Shown: positions 18,566-28,178, counted from the first letter of the stretch. The stretch: DNA of 64,000 nt from Myxacorys almedinensis A (GCF_010091945.1 NZ_WVIE01000018.1:1-64000); one strand, 5' to 3'. Numbers and translations: made by a program. The notes: generated by a model from the letters alone, not told the origin.

Positions 18566-20356
18566 ATGCTGTTTTTGCGCCTGCGTCACTTTTTAATGGC
18601 TCCTCTTGATCAAAGCGATCCGCCCTGCGATCGCGGGGATCAGGCTTTAAAGAGAGTCGCGGCGCGCCGCCTGTCAGAGCGATGCAAAGCGTCTGTGCAG
18701 GTTGGGGTTTGGCTAGCGTTAAACCTGGGTGTTGCGCTCTATTACGGCAGTTTAGGACTCCGAAGAGCGTTTAGAACCGAGTATGTGGTGCAAGACGATG
18801 CCCGGGAGTATGTGTTTTGGATGCAGCAATTTGTCGATCCGGCGGTGCTGCCTCACGACCTGATTGCCGACTACTTTAAATCGATTACGCCTCTGGGCTA
18901 TGCGGCGATCTATCATCTCGTGGCGATGTTTGCCATTGAACCCCTGGTGTTGAGTAAAATTTTGCCGATTTTGCTGGGTGCGATCGCAACGCTCTACGGG
19001 TTTGGCATCTGTTTGCGGCTGTTTCCGGTTCCGGTGGCTGGCTTTGTGGCGATGGTGTTGCTCAATCAGAGCCTATGGTTTAGGGATGACTTGAGTTCTG
19101 CGACTCCTAGAGCGTTTGTGTATCCGCTATTTTTGGCATTTCTCTATTATTTGGTGCGAAACCAGCGGCTAGGGGTGATCGTGACGGTCGTGCTTCAAGC
19201 ATTGATTTATCCGCCGTTGGTGTTGATTGCGATCGCGCTCTTGTTTTTGCGGCTGTGGGAGTGGCAGCGTTGGCGACGACCTCGTTTTCAGCCCCAACAT
19301 CTGCTCGTGTTTGGCTGGGCAGCCAGTTTAGGCGGTTTGGCGTTGCTGCCTTATGCAGTCTCTTCGGCAGAGTTTAGCCCGATCGTCACGGCGGCTGAGG
19401 CTTGGACGATGCCAGAACTGCATCCCGGTGGGCGGCATCCTTATTTTGATGGCAACCGTTGGCAGTTTTGGCTGACCGGGCAGCATAGCGGCATTTTACC
19501 GCCGTTGTTGCCGCCGTTGATTTGGGCAGGGGTGGCGTTGCCGTTTATGGTGCGATCGCAGCGGTTTCCGTTGGCGGTGCGCCTCCGTCGGGAAGCCGGA
19601 GTTTTGACTCAAACGGCGCTGGTGTCTCTGGGGCTGTTTTTCGCTGCCCATGCAGTGCTGCTAAAGCTGTTTTTTCCGACTCGGTACACGACGCACACTT
19701 GGCGAATGGTGTTGGCGATCGCAGCGGGAATTGTACTGACGATCGGGCTGGATGCTCTGCTAGTCGCCTGTGAAACGCTCGCCACGTCTCATCGTTGGAT
19801 CTCCGTTGGATGGAGAGTCGCGATCGCGGGAGCACTGGGAGCACTGTTGATGCTGTTTCCAGCGATGTCGCGAGAATTTCCGGCAACAAACTATCGGGCG
19901 TCTGGTGAGGCGGCGCTTTACGAGTTTTTACAGCAGCAGCCTCTAGATAGCCTGATTGCAACGCTTTCGGATGAGGCAAATAATATCCCCACGTTTGCTA
20001 AACGGTCTGTGTTGGTCGGAAAAGAGTATGCGTTACCGTTTCATCTGGGTTTCTATCGGCAGATTCGGCAGCGCACCCTGGAGTTGATCGAGGCGCAGTA
20101 CAGTCCAGATTTAGCACCGATGCGTCAGGTAATTCGCAAGTATGGGGTTGATTTTTGGCTGCTCGATCGCGGGGCGTTTGTGCCAGAGTATTTGCAGCAT
20201 AAGTCTTGGCTTCAAAGCTTCCAGCCTGCGTTTGATCACGCTACGCTGAGCTTGCAGCAGGGGAAGATCCCAGGGTTAACGACACAAATTAAAGCCTGCT
20301 CAGCATTTGAGAGCGAGAGCGTGATTGTGCTGAGGGCAAGTTGCCTCGACTCATAG
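18566..20356 (+). CDS. multi-pass membrane protein, possible GT-C glycosyltransferase
   Basis: This 596-residue integral membrane protein has about ten hydrophobic segments. The first extramembrane loop reads EYVVQDDAREYVFWMQQFVD; paired acidic residues in this loop are typical of GT-C enzymes using lipid-linked sugars. A soluble C-terminal domain (~440-596) follows the last span. Starts at ATG 18566 or ATG 18596 are both possible. It follows the peptidoglycan-binding gene closely on the same strand. A cell-envelope glycosyltransferase is the best guess. Confidence 0.65.
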   Translation: MLFLRLRHFLMAPLDQSDPPCDRGDQALKRVAARRLSERCKASVQVGVWLALNLGVALYYGSLGLRRAFRTEYVVQDDAREYVFWMQQFVDPAVLPHDLIADYFKSITPLGYAAIYHLVAMFAIEPLVLSKILPILLGAIATLYGFGICLRLFPVPVAGFVAMVLLNQSLWFRDDLSSATPRAFVYPLFLAFLYYLVRNQRLGVIVTVVLQALIYPPLVLIAIALLFLRLWEWQRWRRPRFQPQHLLVFGWAASLGGLALLPYAVSSAEFSPIVTAAEAWTMPELHPGGRHPYFDGNRWQFWLTGQHSGILPPLLPPLIWAGVALPFMVRSQRFPLAVRLRREAGVLTQTALVSLGLFFAAHAVLLKLFFPTRYTTHTWRMVLAIAAGIVLTIGLDALLVACETLATSHRWISVGWRVAIAGALGALLMLFPAMSREFPATNYRASGEAALYEFLQQQPLDSLIATLSDEANNIPTFAKRSVLVGKEYALPFHLGFYRQIRQRTLELIEAQYSPDLAPMRQVIRKYGVDFWLLDRGAFVPEYLQHKSWLQSFQPAFDHATLSLQQGKIPGLTTQIKACSAFESESVIVLRASCLDS

Positions 20357-20382
20357 ATTGACGTGGGCTAAACAAGAGTGAG

Positions 20383-21618
20383 CTAGTACACTCTGCCGCG
20401 CCAGGTGGTGGGAGCCTGGGTAGACGAGAGGAAGATGCGGAGAACTGCTAAGGGGTCGGCGAGGGGAGAAAGCCAGAAGAGCCAGCGAAAGGAGGCTTGA
20501 GAAAGATCGTAGGACGGCGCGATCGCCCAATTTAAGGCAATCCGAATGGCGACTAAAAAGCCGTTGATGCCAAGGGCGAGCAAGGCTGGGAGCGTCGTGT
20601 TTCCCTGGGTCACGAGGAAACCGCAGATCCCAAGTAAGACTATCGGTAGTCCTTGAACTGCCGTCAACAGCCAGAGGTCGCCCCAAACTTGAGCCACCGG
20701 AGCCGCATCTTTGAGATCGAGCGATCGCCCCCATTCATTCCAGGTTTCTGTCATGCCGTCATACATTCGCACTTTTAGCACATTGGCTCCGTCGAGAAAG
20801 CCAACTTTAGCCCCACGAGCAGCGGCATGCCGAACCAGCGTCACATCATCACAAAAAGAATGGCGGGCACTGGTATAGCCCTCTAACTCCACGAGCAGCG
20901 ATCGCTTGCACAGACAGCATTGCCCGTTTGCCATCTTTCGCTCTGGCGGATTGTCTTGATCACCAGCAGGTCCAAAACGATAGACCAACGTCATCAGTAA
21001 AGCAGGCTGTAACCAGATTTCGCCCGGATAGTTGAGGATGAAGCGGGGCGAGAGGGTGATCAGGTCATAATCTTCTGCGATCGCGGTTTCTAACAAACTG
21101 CACACCAACCCCGGATGGGGAATTGTATCAGCATCAATTCCTAAAATCCATTCACTGTGGGGAGAGCTTGCCAAAAAACCAGAATGCAGTGCCCACGGAC
21201 GCCCAACCCATCCAGACGGCAGCGGCTCGTCGGTTATCAGGCGAAACCGTGGATCGCGGCGTTGCGCCTCGATCACCAGATCCGGAGTGCCATCGGTTGA
21301 GCAGCTATCGACCACCGTGATTTCTCGAACTTCGTAAGTTTGGCGCGTCAACCCTTCAAGACACGGGGCAATTCGCTTGGCTTCATTGAGCGTCGGCACC
21401 ACCACACTGACCAAGCCCAATAGCTCTGGTCGGGCAGATGTGGAATTGAGCGGAAGCTGCCGAGTCGGGCCTTTGAGCAGCCGAGAAAGCAGAATCGCGA
21501 TCGCAGGAATCTGAATCAGCAGCAGCCCCACCAAAACAGCATCTTGTCCCGAAAATGCAAAAGCCTGGGCATCGGCAAACCCCAGGCAGTCAAGTCCCAA
21601 CCGAAAAAATACAAGCAT
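20383..21618 (-). CDS. cruG: myxol 2'-O-glycosyltransferase CruG
   Basis: CruG is a GT2-family enzyme that attaches the sugar to myxol to make myxoxanthophyll. After an N-terminal membrane helix (VLVGLLLIQIPAIAILLSRLL) the catalytic domain shows SVVVPTLNEAKRIAPCLEGL, EWILGIDADTIPHPG (DxD-like) and a late GFLDGANVLKVRMYDG, followed by C-terminal membrane segments. I chose ATG 21618 for about 411 residues; a GTG at 21687 would add 23 and run through a palindrome. It lies directly downstream of cruF on the same strand, as in other cyanobacteria, which supports the assignment. Confidence 0.88.
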   Translation of the reverse strand: MLVFFRLGLDCLGFADAQAFAFSGQDAVLVGLLLIQIPAIAILLSRLLKGPTRQLPLNSTSARPELLGLVSVVVPTLNEAKRIAPCLEGLTRQTYEVREITVVDSCSTDGTPDLVIEAQRRDPRFRLITDEPLPSGWVGRPWALHSGFLASSPHSEWILGIDADTIPHPGLVCSLLETAIAEDYDLITLSPRFILNYPGEIWLQPALLMTLVYRFGPAGDQDNPPERKMANGQCCLCKRSLLVELEGYTSARHSFCDDVTLVRHAAARGAKVGFLDGANVLKVRMYDGMTETWNEWGRSLDLKDAAPVAQVWGDLWLLTAVQGLPIVLLGICGFLVTQGNTTLPALLALGINGFLVAIRIALNWAIAPSYDLSQASFRWLFWLSPLADPLAVLRIFLSSTQAPTTWRGRVY

Positions 21619-21662
21619 CAATTCAGCAGTCCCCCAAAAGTCCAACCCCAATCCCAAAGTAA

Positions 21663-21683
21663 AGACGTTCTGGCAGAACGTCT
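21663..21683. promoter_or_regulatory. perfect palindrome upstream of cruG
   Basis: AGACGTTCTG and CAGAACGTCT are perfect 10-bp arms around a single G. The site is in the cruF-cruG junction, 45 bp before the chosen cruG start. It could be an operator or an RNA hairpin between the two cistrons; the function is inferred. Confidence 0.55.
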
Positions 21684-21778
21684 CCACCCTCTCGGATCAA
21701 CCTATCAGATCACTCAAATCAACCTGTCAGAAATCAACCTGTCGGATCAATCCCTAACGGTAGCAACATACCAACCGG

Positions 21779-22723
21779 TTACTTTTGAGAAATACCAACC
21801 GTAACAGGCGGCACATCTGCGCCTCGGTTAGCTGCTGCCAGCGGCGTTTGCAGAGACGTTGCCAGCGTTGGAGTTGAGGTCGAGCCAGCCATAGCCCACA
21901 GCGCGATCGCGGGGATGACCCCCAAACTTGCACTCAGTGCCGTAGGAATCCAGAATCGAGAATCTAGCTGAGCGATCGTGATAATAGCTCCAAACGCAAA
22001 ATTGATCAGGTAAACCGCCAAGGGCACCATCAACTGAGCGCGGCTGAGATAGAGAGACCCTTTTCCCCAAAACAGAGACGCCACCGCCATAAAAATGGCT
22101 CCGGTACCAAACCAGCCCGATAGATTGCGGTATGGCATGCCAAAAAATGCGCCAGCCTCTTTAAATTCCCAAAATGGGTAAGGCGTTTGGCTCATTGCCG
22201 GATCGAGCACAAAATCCCAAGCGGTGAGCAAGATCGAACCCAGCGTTATTGCCCCCACCACCGTTGCCCATACCGGCAGTTTCAAGCGTTCTAACCCTGC
22301 CCGCGCCAGCACATAGCAACACATGCCCACATAAAACCAGGACAGCGGAATCGTGAACGGCACAAGCCCAGCAATTTTATACCCCAACCCACTGAGGTAG
22401 CCATACGCACCAAAGGGAAACCCTGTACTCGTTCCCAGCAATTCGCTGCCCAGAGAGAGCATGATGGTGGGCAACATAAAGGTCAGCCAGCGCCACACGC
22501 CAAAGGTGCGATAGGCGTAGAGGCTAACCGTAATCGTGCCGAGCAGAATATAGGCGACTCCTCCATTTGCCATGCTCCAGCCAAACGCTGACATCCCAAA
22601 GGCTGGAAGGGCTTGAATAAAATCAGAATTGGGCAACACCAACAGCAATCCTGCTAGACCAAATGCTAACGATACGCTATGACCGATGAGACAACCGCGC
22701 TCAATAGTAACTAGATGCTTCAT
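21779..22723 (-). CDS. cruF: gamma-carotene 1'-hydroxylase CruF
   Basis: CruF hydrates the psi end of carotenoids at C-1', an early step towards myxoxanthophyll in the membrane. The 314-residue protein is entirely hydrophobic apart from loops and begins MKHLVTIERGCLIGHSVSLA. Family motifs include SLGSELLGTSTGFPFGAYGY, VPFTIPLSWFYVGMCCYVLA, AWDFVLDPAMSQ and FWEFKEAGAFFGMPYRNLSG, whose Asp and Glu residues fit the CruF/CrtC-like superfamily of the DUF422 type. cruG follows downstream. Confidence 0.93.
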   Translation of the reverse strand: MKHLVTIERGCLIGHSVSLAFGLAGLLLVLPNSDFIQALPAFGMSAFGWSMANGGVAYILLGTITVSLYAYRTFGVWRWLTFMLPTIMLSLGSELLGTSTGFPFGAYGYLSGLGYKIAGLVPFTIPLSWFYVGMCCYVLARAGLERLKLPVWATVVGAITLGSILLTAWDFVLDPAMSQTPYPFWEFKEAGAFFGMPYRNLSGWFGTGAIFMAVASLFWGKGSLYLSRAQLMVPLAVYLINFAFGAIITIAQLDSRFWIPTALSASLGVIPAIALWAMAGSTSTPTLATSLQTPLAAANRGADVPPVTVGISQK

Positions 22724-23146
22724 ACGGGACTCCTGTGAAAATGGGGCATTGAACCATGCCTGCCTATAAGTTTACAAATCTTTAACGTGTTTCTCGCGAT
22801 CGCACAGCATTTTTCTAGAATTCCTAAGAAGCTATTGAACCAGAAATGAGGGTTCATTTCTAATTTGTAATAGAGTTGCTGAGGTAACTCCAGCTTTTTT
22901 AGCTCAGTTTGGCTCGTCTTGGCTCATCGGTGCAGTCTTGGTTTTATCTCGGTTCAACTTTGCTCTCTGGGCTAAAAATAATTTGTAATTTAGGCGACTC
23001 TAAGCGGTGCGATCGCTGATTCCACAGGTTTTTTGTGCCCCATCAGTATCCGCTTTAAACCCTAAATGACAACCTACAAATTACGAATTAGGTTAAAATC
23101 CCTCAAGCTCGTCATAACTCGTCATAACAGGTACGACTGAACTTAA
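22724..23146. promoter_or_regulatory. divergent intergenic region cruF / permease
   Basis: This 423-bp region holds promoters for two divergent transcripts and no gene. GAGTT (22873) and AACTC flank GCTGAGGT and are followed by a T-rich CAGCTTTTTT, resembling a short terminator-like hairpin. CTCGTCATAA is duplicated in tandem at 23108-23127. AATTTGTAAT-like words occur three times. I found no convincing Zur or Fur box. Confidence 0.5.
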
Positions 23147-24163
23147 ATGAATCAACTGAACAATGCGTTCACCCTCTTCCTCAGCTTGTTGGTTGAGGCG
23201 ATTCCATTTTTGTTATTGGGGGTGGTGCTCTCTGGATTGCTGCAATTTTTTGTCGATGAACGACGCTTGCTCTCCCTAATGCCCAAAAATTCTTTGCTTG
23301 GGGCTTTAGTCGGGAGTTGTATTGGTTTTTTGTTTCCCGTTTGCGAATGCGGAAATGTGCCCGTGGCGCGCCGGTTGCTGATGCAAGGTGCGCCGGTTCC
23401 GGTTGCCATCGGGTTTTTGCTAGCGGCTCCAACCATTAACCCGATTGTGTTTTGGGCAACCTGGACGGCGTTTCGCGGGCAGCCCGAAGTGGTGCTGTAT
23501 CGGATTGGCTTTTCGTTGTTTATTGCTACAACGATCGGCTGGGTGTTTGGCACCCAGAAAGATGTGCGCCCTCTGTTGCAGCCTGCCTTGGCGTCGGTGT
23601 TGTCCTACCGGACTCAAACCTCTGGTGGGCGCGGAAGTGGCGCGTCTACGATCCTGCAATCGGGGACTTATTTTCTAGGACAGAGCGCCAAACCGTTGAT
23701 TACTGACCCGTCTGAGCTACAGGCGGCGATGGTGGCAACGGCGGCAAAACCGACCAGTTATCGCCTGCGGCTGTTGCTCGATAACACGGTTCAGGAGATG
23801 CGGGAATTGGGCAGCGTTCTGATTATCGGCAGCGCGATCGCGGCGATTATTCAAGTCTTTGTACCGAGAGACGTGATTCTCAGCTTGGGGCAAAGCCCGG
23901 TCACATCGATTCTGGCGATGATGCTGTTGGCGGCTGTCGTGTCGATCTGCTCAACCGTGGATTCATTTTTTGCCCTCTCGTTTGCCTCAACGTTTACCAG
24001 TGGCGCGCTCGTGGCGTTTCTGGTGTTTGGTCCCATGATTGACCTCAAGGCTGTCGGGTTGATGCTCTCGATTTTCAAGCCAAAAGCGATCTTTTATTTG
24101 TTTCTGCTGGCGGGGTTGCTGACGTTTCTCCTGACTCTGTTTCTAAACTTGTACATTAGTTAA
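23147..24163 (+). CDS. DUF318 / ArsP-type permease
   Basis: This 338-residue membrane protein has eight or more predicted spans. PVCECGNVPVARRLLMQG carries the conserved cysteine motif, and FLLAAPTINPIVFWATW the conserved PTINP motif, of the PF03773 permease family. Members include ArsP, which exports organoarsenicals, and YcgR/YcgQ-linked permeases in Gram-positive bacteria. The next gene (24171) encodes the usual partner, so the pair probably forms a transport system. The substrate is not known. Confidence 0.88.
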   Translation: MNQLNNAFTLFLSLLVEAIPFLLLGVVLSGLLQFFVDERRLLSLMPKNSLLGALVGSCIGFLFPVCECGNVPVARRLLMQGAPVPVAIGFLLAAPTINPIVFWATWTAFRGQPEVVLYRIGFSLFIATTIGWVFGTQKDVRPLLQPALASVLSYRTQTSGGRGSGASTILQSGTYFLGQSAKPLITDPSELQAAMVATAAKPTSYRLRLLLDNTVQEMRELGSVLIIGSAIAAIIQVFVPRDVILSLGQSPVTSILAMMLLAAVVSICSTVDSFFALSFASTFTSGALVAFLVFGPMIDLKAVGLMLSIFKPKAIFYLFLLAGLLTFLLTLFLNLYIS

Positions 24164-24170
24164 TTTGGGT

Positions 24171-24965
24171 ATGGCTCGACTGTCTTTTCGCTCCTTCCTT
24201 CCGTGGCTTGATGTGCTCGCGATCGCAGCGTGGGGCATTGTGTTGCTCAAGTTTTGGCTGACAGGTCAGCTTTTTTTGCTGATCCATCCCAATTACAACT
24301 GGCTGACGATCGCGGCGGCATTTACGCTGTTGCTTGTCAGTGGTCTGAAGGCTTTTTTTATTTGGAGGGCAAGTCAGCGGCTTGGACGCCAAAGCTCGCC
24401 ACCGATGCAGCATGTGAGCTTGTTTCCGCCGGGGTGGGGGAGCGCGCTGATGTTGGGGATGGCGATCGCGGGGCTGGTATTTACCCCTCAAGCGTTTGCC
24501 AGCCAAACTGCCCTTGATCGAGGGCTAACCGATACGCTCACCTCCACGCGGGTCAACCCCCAAGCCTTTCGCAGTTCTACTCGTTCTGAAGATAAAAACT
24601 TAATAGACTGGATTCGATCGCTTCAGGTGTATCCCGAACCCGATGCGTACACGGGGCAAAAGGCAAAGGTGCAAGGCTTTGTCGTCTATCCACCTAATTT
24701 GTCAGAGCAATATTTTCTGCTGACCCGGTTTGTGATCACCTGCTGCGCGGCGGATGTTTATCCGATCAGTTTGCCGGTAAAGTTAGCCGGTGGCGATTCT
24801 AAGACGGGGCTTCCTGCCGCCAATCGCCAGACGTACGCAGCAGATTCTTGGGTCGAGGTGGAAGGTCAGATGATCACCGAAACCCTAGACGGGAGACGGC
24901 AACTCACAATTCAAGCCACTGCGCTAAAGCCCGTGCCAACGCCGAAGAATCCTTACGATTATTGA
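24171..24965 (+). CDS. TIGR03943-family protein, permease partner
   Basis: This 264-residue protein has two N-terminal membrane helices (DVLAIAAWGIVLLKFWL, WLTIAAAFTLLLVSGL), a third hydrophobic stretch near residue 90, then a soluble domain. That domain includes KAKVQGFVVYPPNLSEQYFLL and FVITCCAADVYPISL, whose CC pair is a family hallmark. This DUF1980/TIGR03943 family is regularly found next to DUF318 permeases (YcgQ with YcgR). It starts 7 bp after the permease stop. Metal transport or homeostasis is an inference from partner families. Confidence 0.85.
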   Translation: MARLSFRSFLPWLDVLAIAAWGIVLLKFWLTGQLFLLIHPNYNWLTIAAAFTLLLVSGLKAFFIWRASQRLGRQSSPPMQHVSLFPPGWGSALMLGMAIAGLVFTPQAFASQTALDRGLTDTLTSTRVNPQAFRSSTRSEDKNLIDWIRSLQVYPEPDAYTGQKAKVQGFVVYPPNLSEQYFLLTRFVITCCAADVYPISLPVKLAGGDSKTGLPAANRQTYAADSWVEVEGQMITETLDGRRQLTIQATALKPVPTPKNPYDY

Positions 24966-25025
24966 GCCAACGGCTGGTATCCCTTCCCCCTCAATTCCTG
25001 CCTAGCTAGATGGGTCTGCACACCC

Positions 25026-25823
25026 TCACCGGCTCACAATGCCAGACCACTGTACCTTTTTAAGCTTTTCCCGACGATAAGAAAAAAAGTGGATTGGATC
25101 TTGGTAAGTGCAGTGCGGCGCGATCGCAATTTGTTCGGGCATCAGCCCCATCTGCTCTAGCTGCATCCGATTCACATGGCGAACATCTAATCGCACTCGC
25201 CCTGGCGTCTCATCCGGCAAAATTGGAGAATCGGGTAGCTGGAGTAACGCCGCTATTTTTTCGGCTTCGGGCATCTCGGTTGGCAACGTCGCCACGGTCG
25301 CCCCGACTTCGATTGCCACCGGGAGAGACACCTGATACACTTCACCCGAAATTGCCGGACCGAAAGCAACCCGGAGGTCTTGCAGGTCGCCCCCTTGGGC
25401 ACAAAGCCGTGCGATCGCTGTCGGAATAATTTTCTGAGCCGTGCCCCGCCAACCGGCATGAATGCCAGACACTTGACCGGTTCTAACATTGGCAATCAGC
25501 ACCGGGGTGCAGTCTGCGCTACATACCCAGACGGCTTGATTGGCGTGTTCAGAAATTAACCCGTCGGCTTGAGCCAACGCTTCTAAATTGGCTCCCCCCG
25601 CCGTTGCATTGTCTCTAGGGGGAAGTTCAGATGGGGCAAGCACCCGGCTGCCATGAACTTGATGAGTGCGATAGGGTTGGGCGTCGGGGCTGAGCACGGG
25701 GGTAAGATCGACCGGCGATCGCGGCGAAAATTGCTGCGTAAAAAATCCGTGTTGCCACGGTTCCAGTAAGCTACAGGTGAGGTAGGGAAGCGCGTTCCAG
25801 GTTTGCCAGTGCCAAGTATGCAT
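25026..25823 (-). CDS. pgeF: peptidoglycan editing factor PgeF (laccase-domain protein)
   Basis: PgeF/YfiH-family proteins were once annotated as polyphenol oxidases; the E. coli member is a hydrolase that removes wrongly incorporated amino acids from cell-wall precursors. The 265-residue protein (start MHTWHWQTW at 25823) has the expected metal-binding residues in YRTHQVHGSRV, VWVCSADCTPVLI and GIHAGWRGTAQKI, plus FGPAISGEVYQV. It converges with the permease operon and diverges from birA. Confidence 0.9.
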   Translation of the reverse strand: MHTWHWQTWNALPYLTCSLLEPWQHGFFTQQFSPRSPVDLTPVLSPDAQPYRTHQVHGSRVLAPSELPPRDNATAGGANLEALAQADGLISEHANQAVWVCSADCTPVLIANVRTGQVSGIHAGWRGTAQKIIPTAIARLCAQGGDLQDLRVAFGPAISGEVYQVSLPVAIEVGATVATLPTEMPEAEKIAALLQLPDSPILPDETPGRVRLDVRHVNRMQLEQMGLMPEQIAIAPHCTYQDPIHFFSYRREKLKKVQWSGIVSR

Positions 25824-25885
25824 AAAGACCAAAATGAAGAACCAAAGAGAGAATTTTATGGTAACGTTATCGACGTTTCGGTAGA

Positions 25886-25925
25886 GTGTCCTGACCGTGT
25901 TTAAAGTGTCCTGACTGTGTTTTTA
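25886..25925. repeat. tandem duplication, 2 x 20 bp, at the birA start
   Basis: The unit beginning GTGTCCTGACCGTG occurs at 25886-25905 and again, with a few changes, at 25906-25925. The proposed GTG start of birA (25917) lies inside the second copy. Confidence 0.85.
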
Positions 25926-26807
25926 GATCGTCAACGGCTCGAAGCAGCATTAAGAGTTGCCTGTGAATGTTCTACTCTGCCCATTAGCGCCGATCGGCTG
26001 CCCGCACACCCCGCTAGAAAAACCGCACCCAAGCTGTATTTATTTGATGCGATCGCGTCTACAAACCGCACCCTCTGGGAACTCATCGACCAGCATTCCC
26101 TCCCCGAAGGCTCCTTAGTTCTCGCGCGCCAACAACACAACGGCAAAGGGCAATGGGGTCGCCAATGGCTTTCACCGCCGGGTGGTTTGTATTTATCGAC
26201 AGTGCTGTATCCAAATTTACCGTTAGAATTTAGTGCTCACTTAACCCTCTGCACAGCTTGGGGCATTGCCAAGGCTTTACGAGAAATTCCGGGTTGCCTC
26301 AGTGGAACTACGAATAAGATTGCAGTCGGTTTGAAATGGTTAAATGATCTTGTCCTGAATGGGCGAAAACTGGGTGGAATATTGACAGAAACTCGAATTC
26401 AGCGCGATCTGACAGAGCTTAGCAGTGCCCCTCGCATCACCAAAGCGGTTGTGGGAGTTGGCATTAATTGGCGCAATCCTGTTCCAGAGCCTGGAATCAA
26501 TCTTCAAAGCGTTCTTCAGGAACAACCTGTGCCCCTAATCGAGTCCCTAGAAATGCTGGCGGCGATCGTGACGATTGGCGTGCTGTCGGGGTATCAGCAC
26601 TGGCAGCAGGTTGGCATCGGTTCGCTGCTTCCCGAATATGAAGCTTTGCTCATAAACATGGGGCAGTCGGTGAAGATTGCCGATCGCCTGGGCACGATTA
26701 CAGGCGTTAGTGCCACTGGGGCTTTGCGGGTTCAGTTTCCCCCCCAACCCAATCAGGTCGATGAAATCTTCATAAAACCCGGTGCGATCAGTCTGGAATA
26801 TGGTTAA
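25917..26807 (+). CDS. birA: biotin--[acetyl-CoA-carboxylase] ligase
   Basis: BirA adenylates biotin and attaches it to the biotin carboxyl carrier protein of acetyl-CoA carboxylase. The protein is about 296 residues and lacks the N-terminal repressor helix-turn-helix, so it is a monofunctional ligase. Motifs are FDAIASTNRTLWEL, VLARQQHNGKGQWGRQWLSP (the GRGRxGR-type biotin-AMP loop, here GKGQWGR), LKWLNDLVLNGRKLGGIL and VVGVGINW. The start is a GTG inside a tandem duplication with no clear ribosome-binding site, so the first residues are uncertain. Confidence 0.92.
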   Translation: MFLDRQRLEAALRVACECSTLPISADRLPAHPARKTAPKLYLFDAIASTNRTLWELIDQHSLPEGSLVLARQQHNGKGQWGRQWLSPPGGLYLSTVLYPNLPLEFSAHLTLCTAWGIAKALREIPGCLSGTTNKIAVGLKWLNDLVLNGRKLGGILTETRIQRDLTELSSAPRITKAVVGVGINWRNPVPEPGINLQSVLQEQPVPLIESLEMLAAIVTIGVLSGYQHWQQVGIGSLLPEYEALLINMGQSVKIADRLGTITGVSATGALRVQFPPQPNQVDEIFIKPGAISLEYG

Positions 26808-26930
26808 TTAGTGTAGATACCCTCCGAAATTTCTCGGAATCTATTTTTTAGCGATCGCCGCGATCGCGCCATCACCTGTCAAACCCTTCTGTAAATACCC
26901 CTATCATATTGCGCCTGAGGAGACTCAACG

Positions 26931-28178
26931 ATGACCCAGCAATCCAATTCACCTGCTAAAGCGATGTGCAGTCGTAAAGCTTTAATCAAACGCCTGGGCT
27001 GCCTCAGTAGTCTTAGCGTGTTTAGCAGTGGAGTTGCCCTTGCTCAAGTTCCTTCTCCTGCGGTTTCTGTTGCTCCAGTCCCGGTTGCTTCTCCTATTGC
27101 TTCCCCGGCGGCTTCCCTACCAACGGACGCACCAGTTGTTTCTGTGCAAGCCAAACCGCCTGTAGTCGTCAACGTTAAGCCCAATCCTGCCGCTATTATT
27201 ATTGCCCCTCCAGAGACGGCAGTCGTAGAACAAGCCTCGCCGTCGCCTGCTCCTGATGCGGCAACCGAAGCACCTGCGATCGCGCCCATTACTCCAGAGA
27301 CAGCGCCCGATCTGATTGGTCAGCCTCCCATGTCAAACGGCTATGAAGCCCCAGATGCCGTAGTGTTCTCAGAACGAGCTTCTGGCTGTGAGTTCTCCGT
27401 CCAAGCAGGTCAGGTTAGCGGTTGCGGTGCCCCAGCTAAGCCCCCTGTAGCCCGCACTAAACCATCGGGCATTGCCAACACCATCTCCAAGGTGATCTCA
27501 GGGGTTGTCCGCCCCACGTTTGCCGAGGCTACGGCACCAGCAAGCCTAGAGGCAGCATCTGCCCAAACTGGCTCAGATGGGTCGCCGAGTGGCGCAGCTT
27601 GGAATGGCAGCAATACGGCAATTGGCAGCGCTTATAGCACGGTTCAGTCTTACTACAACCGCACGATTCGCCCGCTTGGAATGCCTGGAAATGGGAATGT
27701 CAGGCTTCTCTATCCGCTCTCACTTCCAGCGGCAATTACGTCGTTTTTTGGCTGGCGCATTCACCCCATTAGTGGAGCACATCGCATCCACACCGGAACC
27801 GATTTAGGTGCACCGATGGGAACGCCGGTTTTAGCTGCCTTAGCAGGTCGTGTGATTATGTCGGGCTGGATGGGGGGCTACGGCGTCGCGATCGGGCTAG
27901 AACATACAGACGGCACCCAGCAAACGCTGTACGCTCACTTGTCTGAAGTCTTTGTCAAACCAGGGGATATTGTGCCGCAAGGAACCGCGATCGGGCGGGT
28001 AGGCAGCACCGGAAACTCAACCGGACCGCATCTGCACTTCGAGTTTCGGCAACAAACTCAAGACGGCACCTGGATTGCTCAAGATGCTGGGTTTGCCCTA
28101 GAACAGTCAATGGCGCAGTTGGCAAAATCGTTGCAGGTCAGCCAACTTCAGCCAACTCAAAAAACGGCTGCTAATTAA
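26931..28178 (+). CDS. secreted M23 (LytM) metallopeptidase
   Basis: This 415-residue protein starts at ATG 26931 with AGGAG upstream. An N-terminal hydrophobic stretch (LSSLSVFSSGVALAQ) is a signal peptide. It is followed by a long Pro/Ala/Val-rich linker (~40-230) likely to span the periplasm or wall. The C-terminal M23 domain has all zinc ligands and catalytic residues: SGAHRIHTGTDLGAP, TLYAHLSEV and GPHLHFEFR. It would cleave peptidoglycan cross-bridges or activate amidases; intact ligands argue for an active enzyme. Confidence 0.92.
   Translation: MTQQSNSPAKAMCSRKALIKRLGCLSSLSVFSSGVALAQVPSPAVSVAPVPVASPIASPAASLPTDAPVVSVQAKPPVVVNVKPNPAAIIIAPPETAVVEQASPSPAPDAATEAPAIAPITPETAPDLIGQPPMSNGYEAPDAVVFSERASGCEFSVQAGQVSGCGAPAKPPVARTKPSGIANTISKVISGVVRPTFAEATAPASLEAASAQTGSDGSPSGAAWNGSNTAIGSAYSTVQSYYNRTIRPLGMPGNGNVRLLYPLSLPAAITSFFGWRIHPISGAHRIHTGTDLGAPMGTPVLAALAGRVIMSGWMGGYGVAIGLEHTDGTQQTLYAHLSEVFVKPGDIVPQGTAIGRVGSTGNSTGPHLHFEFRQQTQDGTWIAQDAGFALEQSMAQLAKSLQVSQLQPTQKTAAN

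Noticed and set aside
22873-22891. Intrinsic terminator in the cruF/permease gap
   Set aside because: Only a 5-bp stem, and no gene ends there on either strand; left as a comment only.
23020-23146. Zur or Fur box upstream of the permease pair
   Set aside because: No sequence close to the TGATAATNATTATCA-type consensus was found, so metal regulation is not supported.
24156-24506. Minus-strand 116-codon frame opposite the TIGR03943 gene
   Set aside because: Lys/Arg/Gln-rich antisense shadow of a hydrophobic-helix gene.
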